From Armatimonadota bacterium (GTDB lineage: Bacteria > Armatimonadota > Fimbriimonadia > Fimbriimonadales > Fimbriimonadaceae): a DNA stretch of 5,507 bases. Position 1 is the first letter of the stretch. Each line of letters starts with the position of its first letter. The notes beneath the pieces were generated by a model. It saw nothing but the letters and a program-made list of their open reading frames with translations. It had not been told where the DNA came from and ran no database searches. The translations under genes were made by a program, and so were the position numbers. The stretch lies in assembly GCA_023423495.1 (NCBI GenBank), contig JAFAFM010000173.1, positions 1-5,507 of the forward strand, read 5' to 3'. This document shows positions 1 to 4,867 of the stretch, piece after piece.

Positions 1-211
1 GAATAAACCGTGACTGCGTCGCGGCGAATTTGGCGTCGATTCGAAGTCGATTCGGCCGATCGATTCGGAGTGTGCTGGTCGCCAAGGCTCGATTTTGGAA
101 CTTGGATTGGACCACCACTGAAAAGGAATCGGTCTTGGCAAGATAATCGTCCACGCGTTTCAAAATTGCGTCGGGCGAGGGACCCTGGGTGAGCAGCAGA
201 AAAGTCAGCAT
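1..211 (-). CDS. Partial LolA-like / outer-membrane lipoprotein-sorting-like protein (N-terminal 70 residues, runs off left edge)
   Basis: Reading leftwards from the ATG at 211-209, the frame stays open to the window edge, giving 70 residues. It begins with a short hydrophobic segment (MLTFLLLTQGPSPD), followed by a helix-like stretch (AILKRVDDYLAKTDSFSV, about 15-32) and a strand-like stretch (about 47-60) containing STLRIDRPNRLRID. A helix ending in a conserved 'SF', then strands with 'RPNRLR', is the usual opening of LolA-fold and DUF2092-type periplasmic proteins, which bind lipid or lipoprotein acyl chains. That assignment is inferred from pattern only. A TAG lies in frame 12 bases upstream of the ATG, so the start is tightly constrained and the leader really is short if the protein is exported. 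Only a weak AGAGAA precedes the start. It follows tmk on the same strand after 78 bases and may be cotranscribed. The plus-strand frame over 10-192 is its shadow. Confidence 0.6.
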   Translation of the reverse strand, partial: MLTFLLLTQGPSPDAILKRVDDYLAKTDSFSVVVQSKFQNRALATSTLRIDRPNRLRIDAKFAATQSRFI

Positions 212-289
212 CAAGTTTCTCTAAAGGTTATTATGGCGACGCACAAGCAAAACTACTGGGCAAATGCCGTTCGCCACATTGCTTAACTA

Positions 290-913
290 TTACGAACTGA
301 ACTCGAACGCTTGTTGCCCGGCCCGATCGTTATCCAACCATTGGAAGAACGATTCCTGAATCGCTTCCGTTTCTTTAGTGGCGTCGATGACTTGCCACCG
401 AGCAGGATCTTCGGCGGCAAGCCGCAAGAATCCATCCCGAACTTTGCGGTGGAACTCAATGGGGAGCGCATCGATACGGTCTTTATTCTTGATTCGGTCA
501 AGCCCAACCTCGGGCGGCAGGTCGAGCAAGAATGTCTTCTCAGGCACGAGGCCGCCCGTCGCAAGCTCATTTGCCGCATAAACGAAGTCCCGGTTCAGCC
601 CCCTGACTATCGCCTGGTAGACAATGGTCGAATCAGAAAATCGATCGCAGAGGACGGTTTCCCCGCGGTCCAGCGCAGGAAGGATGATGGTCTTGACATG
701 GTTGGCCCGGTCAGCCAGAAAGAGAAAGAGTTCGGCTTCTGGCGTCATGGCCTCGCTATGGAGGAGCAACTCTCGAATGCGGGCTCCGAAGGCGCCTGAA
801 CCCGGCTCCCGTGTGACCACGACTGAATCACCGCGATCACGCAGGCGATCGGCAATCAACGAGATCGCCGTTGTTTTGCCGGCTCCTTCAGGCCCCTCGA
901 AAGTGATGAACAT
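290..913 (-). CDS. tmk: Thymidylate kinase (dTMP kinase)
   Basis: This cytoplasmic enzyme phosphorylates dTMP to dTDP with ATP, an essential step in dTTP synthesis. The 207-residue length is typical of bacterial Tmk. Visible motifs are the P-loop FEGPEGAGKTT (5-15), the REPG motif (35-38), the nucleotide-binding DRF-SDSTIVYQ segment (90-100) that matches the family DRY/DRF-xDSxxAYQ signature, and a LID region with DRID (145-148) followed by FHRKVRDGF (154-162). The P-loop carries no Arg at the position used by the human-type enzyme, and basic residues sit in the LID, so it resembles the bacterial (E. coli-like) type; this is inference. The ATG lies 3 bases after the TAG of the upstream oxidoreductase and I see no Shine-Dalgarno before it, so translation is probably coupled. 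The C-terminus (about 195-207) is a short unconserved tail. Confidence 0.96.
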   Translation of the reverse strand: MFITFEGPEGAGKTTAISLIADRLRDRGDSVVVTREPGSGAFGARIRELLLHSEAMTPEAELFLFLADRANHVKTIILPALDRGETVLCDRFSDSTIVYQAIVRGLNRDFVYAANELATGGLVPEKTFLLDLPPEVGLDRIKNKDRIDALPIEFHRKVRDGFLRLAAEDPARWQVIDATKETEAIQESFFQWLDNDRAGQQAFEFSS

Positions 914-916
914 GGA

Positions 917-2080
917 CTAGGCTGGCTGAGGCACGGAGTTTTGGATCTTCAGCGTGATTCCACGCTTTTGGATCTCTTCCACGAATTTCGTCCCGGACAT
1001 GGCCGTCTCGTAACGATGGCAACCCGGCGCGCACCCTCCTTCGGCAAGGTGTTTGGCGTATGTCGCGGTGGAAAATCCGGTGAGCCGTTCCATTGCGGTG
1101 AATCCAGTTGCGTCGTCATGCTTTTCGTGAATGTCGATCTGGATAAATCCGCTTGGGCTCGTCCCGACACCACGCACGATGACTTGATCCTTATCATTTG
1201 GGTCTCTCAGGGCTTGACCCATGAGTTTGTGGAACAGCTCGATAGGCACCGCTTCTCCGCTTCGAGTTTTGACTGCGTCGGAATCCCAGAAACCGAAATC
1301 CCGGAAGATCCTCATCCGCTCGCAGTGACCCGGAAATCGAATCGTCTTGTACTCATAGGAATCGATCTTGCCCTCATGGGTGAATGGCGCGGTGGATGCG
1401 CCGCCCGATGTCGTAAACGCCTCCATCTCGCCGAGCCCGTCTACGTCGATCGTTTCTAACTCATCTAAGGTGTCGACTTGGGTGACTTTGCCGCCACGGA
1501 TGATATCCGCGCGGTGGCTGTATTCAGTGACCAGCCCCTCGATATTGAATACAAGCTTGTAATTAAATGGCGGCTTTGGATTTTGGGGAAGACCACCACA
1601 GTACAGGCGGATGGATTCGACGTCCGGCAGGTTTTCGAAAATGTAATTGCCGAGATCGTTCACCAGGCCGGGGGCGAGTCCGGAGTCCGGAACAATGCTG
1701 ACGCCTTCCGCCTTGGCAAGATCATCCAGTTTGAGGGTTTCCCAGGCGACGCTCGTATCTCCGCCCATGTCCACCATGTTGGTCTTGTGCCTGATGGCGA
1801 CGGCCGCGATGCGCGGATGCATCCAATATGGAACGCAGCTGACGACCACGTCGACCGGCTCCAGGAACTTGCCCAAAGCTTCTGGGTCAAGGGCATCCAC
1901 TTGATATGCGGCACAAATGGTTCTTCCAACTAAAGCATTGACGCGGTCAGCGTTCCGCTGGGCTTGATCGAGGTCGAAATCACCCATCCGAATTTCGGCG
2001 GGGTCGGCGTGTTTGGCGAGGTCGTAGGCAACAGCGGTTCCTTGCATACCGGAACCAAGTACTGCGAAAGTTTTGCTCAT
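917..2080 (-). CDS. Saccharopine dehydrogenase-family oxidoreductase, L-lysine 6-dehydrogenase-like
   Basis: A 387-residue NAD(P)-dependent oxidoreductase. The N-terminus has a Rossmann dinucleotide loop, VLGSGMQG (7-14, GxGxxG), and an acidic residue after the second strand (GDFD, 33-36), which favours NAD over NADP. DVVVSCVPYW (77-86) and VPDSGLAPGL (130-139) are family hallmarks. The middle section (YCGGLP 160-165, FNIEGLVTEY 178-187, EAFTTSGGAST 220-230, YKTIRFPGH 244-252) matches what I recall of lysine 6-dehydrogenases rather than long fungal or plant saccharopine dehydrogenases. Such enzymes oxidise the epsilon-amino group of lysine to the semialdehyde; the exact substrate here is inference. 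The C-terminal part holds Cys350 and Cys354 (GGCAPGCHRYE). A good Shine-Dalgarno (GGAG, complement of 2086-2089) sits 5 bases before the ATG. It leads a probable operon with tmk and is divergent from divIVA. Confidence 0.9.
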   Translation of the reverse strand: MSKTFAVLGSGMQGTAVAYDLAKHADPAEIRMGDFDLDQAQRNADRVNALVGRTICAAYQVDALDPEALGKFLEPVDVVVSCVPYWMHPRIAAVAIRHKTNMVDMGGDTSVAWETLKLDDLAKAEGVSIVPDSGLAPGLVNDLGNYIFENLPDVESIRLYCGGLPQNPKPPFNYKLVFNIEGLVTEYSHRADIIRGGKVTQVDTLDELETIDVDGLGEMEAFTTSGGASTAPFTHEGKIDSYEYKTIRFPGHCERMRIFRDFGFWDSDAVKTRSGEAVPIELFHKLMGQALRDPNDKDQVIVRGVGTSPSGFIQIDIHEKHDDATGFTAMERLTGFSTATYAKHLAEGGCAPGCHRYETAMSGTKFVEEIQKRGITLKIQNSVPQPA

Positions 2081-2166
2081 AGAATCTCCGGGACGGCGCT
2101 GTCGGCGGGGAGTCGTCCTTGAAGCTGAAGGTTACCCACCCAGAGTCAAGAAGGTGACATGGTGGA

Positions 2167-2180
2167 TTTACTGACGTAAA
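2167..2180. promoter_or_regulatory. 14-base palindrome in the divergent spacer (possible operator)
   Basis: TTTAC-TGAC-GTAAA is a perfect 5-base inverted repeat with a 4-base centre. It lies in the 160-base spacer between the leftward oxidoreductase-tmk unit and the rightward divIVA gene, about 87 bases from the former start and 61 from the latter. That position suits a shared transcription-factor site. No regulator is encoded nearby, and a repeat this short can arise by chance. Confidence 0.25.
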
Positions 2181-2208
2181 ACCTGGCAACGGGCACGTCC
2201 ATATCTCT

Positions 2209-2216
2209 GTTACACT
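2209..2216 (+). promoter_or_regulatory. Possible -10 element upstream of divIVA
   Basis: TACACT (2211-2216) matches TATAAT at four of six positions and is preceded by TGT, giving an extended -10 arrangement. No convincing -35 lies 16-18 bases upstream. It would give a leader of about 18-20 bases containing the GAGGTG ribosome binding site. A similar GTTACAAT occurs upstream of the second PEP-CTERM gene at 3717-3724. Confidence 0.3.
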
Positions 2217-2229
2217 TCAATCGTGTATC

Positions 2230-2237
2230 GAGGTGAA
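2230..2237 (+). promoter_or_regulatory. Ribosome binding site that decides the divIVA start
   Basis: GAGGTGAA, whose GAGGTG core ends 5 bases before the ATG at 2241. This supports 2241 over the upstream in-frame GTG at 2223, which would place the ribosome binding site inside the gene, and over the in-frame ATGs at 2250 and 2253, which are too far away. Confidence 0.7.
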
Positions 2238-2240
2238 GCG

Positions 2241-2732
2241 ATGGAACGCATGATGCCCTTGGACCTGGAGAAGGCCCAGTTACGGACGACCTTTCGCGGA
2301 TACGACCGCATGCAAGTGCAAGCTTTGCTACAGCGAGCGGCCAAGGAAATGGCGACGCTACGCTCGGAGTTGGATTCACTAAAGAACGAGATTTCCAAGC
2401 AGCGTCAAGATCTGGAAGGGTTTAGAACCCAGGAGAACACGCTTAAAGAAGCGCTGGTGCTGGCTCAACGCACGGCTGATGAAACCCGTGCCACCGCGCA
2501 CAAGGAAGCTGACGTGATCCTAGAGCAGGCACGGCAGAAAGCCTCCGGGACGGAAGCGCAAATGCAGTCGAACATCAACGATCTGCGCTGGGAGTTGGAG
2601 AAGCTGCGGCTGGAGCGCCAGCGATTCCTCGGGACCTATCGGGCGATGTTGGAGACTCAGCTCCGAGACATTGCTGAGATGGGCGGTTTGGCAGTCGTGG
2701 AAGGCGAATTGACACAGACGGCGGAAGCGTAG
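2241..2732 (+). CDS. divIVA: DivIVA-domain coiled-coil protein
   Basis: A 163-residue protein whose N-terminus fits the DivIVA lipid-binding domain: PLDLEKAQ (6-13) followed by FRGYD (18-22), then RMQVQALLQRAAKEM. The FxGYD box is the most conserved feature of DivIVA/Wag31/GpsB-like proteins. The rest is a long, highly charged coiled coil rich in E, K, Q, R and A (about 23-145), without Pro except at the N-terminus, and then a short acidic tail. Family members sit on the inner face of the cytoplasmic membrane at poles or septa and recruit division or wall-synthesis partners; the role here is inferred. It is shorter than Wag31 but within the family range. The start is set by GAGGTG 5 bases upstream. 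After the stop there is a six-T run (2740-2745), but I find no strong hairpin before it, so a terminator is not called. Confidence 0.88.
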   Translation: MERMMPLDLEKAQLRTTFRGYDRMQVQALLQRAAKEMATLRSELDSLKNEISKQRQDLEGFRTQENTLKEALVLAQRTADETRATAHKEADVILEQARQKASGTEAQMQSNINDLRWELEKLRLERQRFLGTYRAMLETQLRDIAEMGGLAVVEGELTQTAEA

Positions 2733-2803
2733 TCGGTCGTTTTTTGGTCTTCCCTCACTGTTAAAAATACGAGTTTCGAAAAAACCCAATAATCTTTGCC
2801 ATT

Positions 2804-2831
2804 TTGCAACATCAGTGGGCTATCATATTAA
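2804..2831 (+). promoter_or_regulatory. Weak promoter candidate in the spacer before the first PEP-CTERM gene
   Basis: TTGCAA (2804-2809) and TATTAA (2826-2831) are separated by 16 bases and each matches the sigma-70 consensus at four of six positions. TATCAT (2821-2826), paired with TTGCCA (2796-2801) at 19 bases, is an alternative. The 140-base spacer 2733-2872 is otherwise AT-richer than the flanking genes and holds nothing else I recognise. Such matches are expected by chance in AT-rich DNA. Confidence 0.22.
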
Positions 2832-2861
2832 CTGTGCTTACCCGGTTTAGGGCGAGCATTT

Positions 2862-2867
2862 GGAGAG
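2862..2867 (+). promoter_or_regulatory. Ribosome binding site that decides the start of the first PEP-CTERM gene
   Basis: GGAGAG lies 5 bases before the ATG at 2873. This rules against the in-frame TTG at 2804, which would add 23 residues ahead of a clear signal peptide. Confidence 0.7.
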
Positions 2868-2872
2868 ATGGT

Positions 2873-3613
2873 ATGAAATTGATGAGATGGGCTCCTATTG
2901 GTCTTTTGTTGGCGCTCCCGATCGCGTCGCAGGCCTTCGTTGTAACTTTGAACACAACTTCCGGCGGATACACGTACAAGGCCGAGGCTGAATTCCTCTA
3001 TGCAGGATCTACTTTAACGGTGGAGCTACGAAACACGCAAACCTCGAATGCTGTTCCCGCGAGTAACGCTCAGGTTCTCACTGGACTGTTCTGGGACATG
3101 AATGTGGCTGCGACCGATATCAATGCCGTGATTGGCGCTGGCAGCTTCTATGTGGACGGTGCTGGCAACGTTATCGGCACTCCCTCAGACACTCCCGCCC
3201 AGCACTGGGCTTGGAAAGCTGGTGTTCCCCAAATCAACCAGACCGGAACCAATTTTGGTGTCGGCGCGGCGGGATTTGGCCACTTCGGGGACGCAGATGC
3301 CTTTTCTGGCGGTGGCAGTTCCCCCGTGCTTAACGGAGTCGACTGGGGTCTTCTTGGTGGAAACTGGAACATTGGTGGCAATCAGTCTCCCTTGATCGTT
3401 AACGAAATGATCTTCACGTTTAACGTGGGAACTGGATTCGACCTGAACTCGATCGACACGGTTCTCTTCCAATATGGATCTGACCTGAGTGAATTCCGAG
3501 GTTGGGATCCAGAGTTTCCACCAGACGAAGTGGTTCCCGAGCCGACCTCCATTGCGATGGTCGCCTTCGCGGGAGCAGCTGTCTGGGCTCGCCGACGCAA
3601 GAACCGAAAGTAA
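2873..3613 (+). CDS. PEP-CTERM (exosortase-dependent) surface protein, first of a tandem pair
   Basis: A 246-residue exported protein. Residues 1-21 form a classical signal peptide: basic n-region (MKLMR), hydrophobic core, and SQA before the probable cleavage site ahead of FVVTL. The C-terminus is a textbook PEP-CTERM signal: VPEP (221-224), a short membrane segment (about 226-239) and a basic tail RRRKNRK (240-246). Exosortases of the XrtA/EpsH type cut at such motifs and hand the protein to the cell surface or extracellular matrix. The body (about 22-215) is rich in Gly, Asn, Phe and Trp, probably all-beta, with NAQVLTGLFWDMNVAAT, AQHWAWKAGVP, TNFGVGAAGF and NGVDWGLLGGNW as its most conserved blocks against the downstream paralogue. 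I do not recognise a catalytic domain. No exosortase lies in the window. A terminator follows 17 bases after the stop. Confidence 0.9.
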   Translation: MKLMRWAPIGLLLALPIASQAFVVTLNTTSGGYTYKAEAEFLYAGSTLTVELRNTQTSNAVPASNAQVLTGLFWDMNVAATDINAVIGAGSFYVDGAGNVIGTPSDTPAQHWAWKAGVPQINQTGTNFGVGAAGFGHFGDADAFSGGGSSPVLNGVDWGLLGGNWNIGGNQSPLIVNEMIFTFNVGTGFDLNSIDTVLFQYGSDLSEFRGWDPEFPPDEVVPEPTSIAMVAFAGAAVWARRRKNRK

Positions 3614-3627
3614 ATTAAATCCTCTCC

Positions 3628-3663
3628 AAGAATGCCAGGGGCCACGTCGCCTCTGGCATTTTT
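3628..3663 (+). terminator. Intrinsic terminator after the first PEP-CTERM gene
   Basis: AATGCCAGGGG (3631-3641) pairs with CCTCTGGCATT (3650-3660) over 11 positions, one of them a G-U pair, around an 8-base loop. Five T residues (3659-3663) finish the right arm, with further T-rich sequence after it. The A residues at 3628-3629 can pair with the T-run. The hairpin starts 17 bases after the stop codon and separates the two paralogues transcriptionally. Confidence 0.85.
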
Positions 3664-3718
3664 GCTGTATTTTGGGACTAAGACCTAAAGATTCTGATTT
3701 CTTGCAGTAAGCCTGAGT

Positions 3719-3724
3719 TACAAT
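3719..3724 (+). promoter_or_regulatory. Possible -10 element for the second PEP-CTERM gene
   Basis: TACAAT matches TATAAT at five of six positions and lies downstream of the preceding terminator. The hexamers 16-18 bases upstream do not resemble TTGACA. If used, it would start transcription near 3731 and give a leader of roughly 47 bases. Because the preceding gene is terminated, the second paralogue needs its own promoter somewhere in 3664-3767. Confidence 0.4.
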
Positions 3725-3776
3725 CTCTCTCGTTGGCAGGGCATATTCCGTGCCAAACATTTGTTTTGGAGAGAGA
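3724..3776 (+). promoter_or_regulatory. Leader able to fold over the ribosome binding site of the second PEP-CTERM gene
   Basis: TCTCTCTC (3724-3731) is exactly complementary to GAGAGAGA (3769-3776), which contains most of the Shine-Dalgarno. Nested inside is a perfect 6-base inverted repeat, TTGGCA (3733-3738) with TGCCAA (3751-3756). A competing short stem is also possible, CCAAA (3753-3757) with TTTGG (3765-3769). The outer helix forms only if the transcript begins at or before 3724, which conflicts with use of the -10 element at 3719-3724. The TTGGCA repeat could equally be a protein-binding site on DNA. Confidence 0.3.
3768..3775 (+). promoter_or_regulatory. Ribosome binding site that decides the start of the second PEP-CTERM gene
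   Basis: GGAGAGAG directly precedes the ATG at 3778, its GGAGA core ending 5 bases before it. This supports 3778 over the in-frame TTG at 3733, which would put 15 residues in front of the signal peptide. Confidence 0.7.
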
Positions 3777-3777
3777 A

Positions 3778-4515
3778 ATGAGAGTACTTCGGTTTCTTGC
3801 GTTGGGTCTTGTAAGCGCCCCGTTAGTGGCGAGCGCACAACTGTTCGTCGAGTTGGACCAAACTTCGGGCGGCTATAACTACAAAGCTACTGCTGACTTC
3901 GATTATATGGGCAGTATTTTGACCCTGGTGTTGACGAACACGCAAACTTCCAACGCGGTTCAGGCGGGCAATGCTCAGGTTTTGACCGGTCTGTTCTGGG
4001 ACATGAATGTCGCGGCAACTGGTGTTGGGGCGACGAAGGGCAGCAGTCTTTTCGTAGACGGCGCGGGGAATTTAACGAACCCTGCTCCCGAGACCGAAGC
4101 GCAGCACTGGGCATGGAAGTCGGGCGTACCGAACCTGCCAATCAATCACTCGACAAACTTCGGCGTGGGAGCAGCTGGATTTAATCACTTCGGCAACGCT
4201 GACGCGTTTGCCCCTGGTGGATCTAATCCGGTTCTCAACGGCGTCGACTGGGGCCTGGTTGGTGGCAACTGGGACATCAACGGAAATCAGAGCCCGCTGA
4301 TCATGAGCTCCATGACGTTCACGTTCAACGTGGGCACGAACTTCGACATCAATTCGATCGACCACGTCGTATTCCAGTACGGTTCTGGCTTCAACGAGTT
4401 CCAGGGTTGGGATCCAGAGTTCCCGCCGGAGGAAGCGGTTCCAGAGCCTGCCTCTATAGCGATGATCGCCTTCGCCGGAATTGCCGTCTGGGCCCGCCGA
4501 AAGCGAAACAGCTAA
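3778..4515 (+). CDS. PEP-CTERM (exosortase-dependent) surface protein, second of a tandem pair
   Basis: A 245-residue paralogue of the upstream protein. The signal peptide is MRVLRF (basic n-region), a hydrophobic core and VASAQ with an AxA cleavage site near residue 21. The C-terminal sorting signal is VPEP (221-224), membrane segment IAMIAFAGIAVWA (about 227-239) and basic tail RRKRNS. The body keeps the blocks NAQVLTGLFWDMNVAAT, AQHWAWKSGVP, TNFGVGAAGF, NGVDWGLVGGNW and GNQSPLI. Differences cluster in the signal peptide and in the loop after NVAAT (about 80-110). Function beyond surface display is unknown; a matrix, sheath or glycan-interacting structural role would be inference. It has its own possible promoter, a strong ribosome binding site and its own terminator, so it can be expressed independently of its twin. 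Confidence 0.9.
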   Translation: MRVLRFLALGLVSAPLVASAQLFVELDQTSGGYNYKATADFDYMGSILTLVLTNTQTSNAVQAGNAQVLTGLFWDMNVAATGVGATKGSSLFVDGAGNLTNPAPETEAQHWAWKSGVPNLPINHSTNFGVGAAGFNHFGNADAFAPGGSNPVLNGVDWGLVGGNWDINGNQSPLIMSSMTFTFNVGTNFDINSIDHVVFQYGSGFNEFQGWDPEFPPEEAVPEPASIAMIAFAGIAVWARRKRNS

Positions 4516-4544
4516 AGAAGTCAGTCAAAGAAGACTCTCATAAT

Positions 4545-4576
4545 GCCTGCGCTGCACAAGTAGCGCAGGCTTTTTT
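4545..4576 (+). terminator. Intrinsic terminator after the second PEP-CTERM gene
   Basis: GCCTGCGCT (4545-4553) pairs perfectly with AGCGCAGGC (4562-4570). A further G-U and C-G pair close an ACAA tetraloop, and six T residues follow (4571-4576). It begins 29 bases after the stop codon and ends only 18 bases before the next start codon. Confidence 0.92.
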
Positions 4577-4594
4577 GTGATTGAATAAGCTGCG

Positions 4595-4861
4595 ATGGCA
4601 GAGCTTTCCATTAGAGTTACACCTCGAAGTAGCCAGTCGAAGGTCGCAATCCAACCCGACGGCACTCTCAAAGTGTGGGTGAACGCTCCACCCGTCGATG
4701 GCGCGGCGAATACAGCCGTCTGCGAAATCCTGGCGAAGCTGCTTAAAGTGCCCAAAAGCCGGATCATGATCGTTGCTGGTGACACAAGCCGTACTAAACT
4801 CGTCCGTATCCAAGGTCTCTCAACTGAAGAAATCTTGGAGAAGCTTGCCGCAGGCGCATAA
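4595..4861 (+). CDS. DUF167 / YggU-family protein
   Basis: An 88-residue protein of the usual size for this small cytoplasmic family. It shows the family pattern: IRVTPRSSQSKV near the N-terminus (6-17), the signature VNAPPVDGAAN (29-39), a helix with EILAKLL (44-50), and the C-terminal strand pattern IVAGDTSRTKLVRI (59-72). The biochemical role of the family is not established. YggU genes often sit near yggT or division-related genes, and divIVA lies 1.9 kb upstream on the same strand here, with the PEP-CTERM pair between them. There is no recognisable Shine-Dalgarno, and the preceding terminator leaves only 18 bases before the ATG. A leaderless transcript or terminator read-through is therefore likely. 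The next gene follows after 6 bases. Confidence 0.93.
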   Translation: MAELSIRVTPRSSQSKVAIQPDGTLKVWVNAPPVDGAANTAVCEILAKLLKVPKSRIMIVAGDTSRTKLVRIQGLSTEEILEKLAAGA

Positions 4862-4867
4862 TTAGTT

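Larger units (their letters stand above)
2873..4515 (+). repeat. Tandem gene duplication (two PEP-CTERM paralogues in direct orientation)
   Basis: The genes 2873-3613 and 3778-4515 encode products of 246 and 245 residues that align almost without gaps. By hand count about 70% of residues are identical, with the VPEP motif at the same positions (221-224) in both. Synonymous positions differ widely even within identical protein blocks, for example the codons for SNAV and NVAAT. The duplication is therefore old or has been kept by selection on protein sequence, and is not a recent copy. The spacers upstream of the two genes are not obviously similar. Confidence 0.9.

Noticed and set aside
36..67. 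Three copies of TCGATTCG spaced 11 and 13 bases
   Set aside because: They fall in the coding sequence of the minus-strand LolA-like gene, where they encode repeated Arg-Ile-Asp and Asn-Arg codons, so codon use explains them.
10..192. 60-codon plus-strand open frame at the left edge
   Set aside because: No recognisable protein features or ribosome binding site. The opposite strand carries a continuous frame with a family-like pattern and the same orientation as its neighbours.
311..799. 162-codon plus-strand open frame
   Set aside because: Exactly antisense to tmk, whose motifs are unmistakable; the frame is a by-product of its codon use.
941..1933. Plus-strand open frames of 172 and 151 codons
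   Set aside because: Both lie antisense within the saccharopine dehydrogenase-family gene and have no family resemblance.
2223..2240. GTG at 2223 as the divIVA start
   Set aside because: It would place the good GAGGTG ribosome binding site inside the gene. The ATG at 2241 has ideal spacing and matches family N-termini better.
2732..2745. Six-T run right after divIVA as a possible terminator
   Set aside because: I could not find a stable GC-rich hairpin immediately upstream, unlike the two clear terminators elsewhere.
3185..3838. 217-codon minus-strand open frame spanning the first PEP-CTERM gene, the spacer and the start of the second
   Set aside because: It overlaps a signal-peptide plus PEP-CTERM gene, a terminator and another gene start, and its translation is low-complexity shadow sequence.
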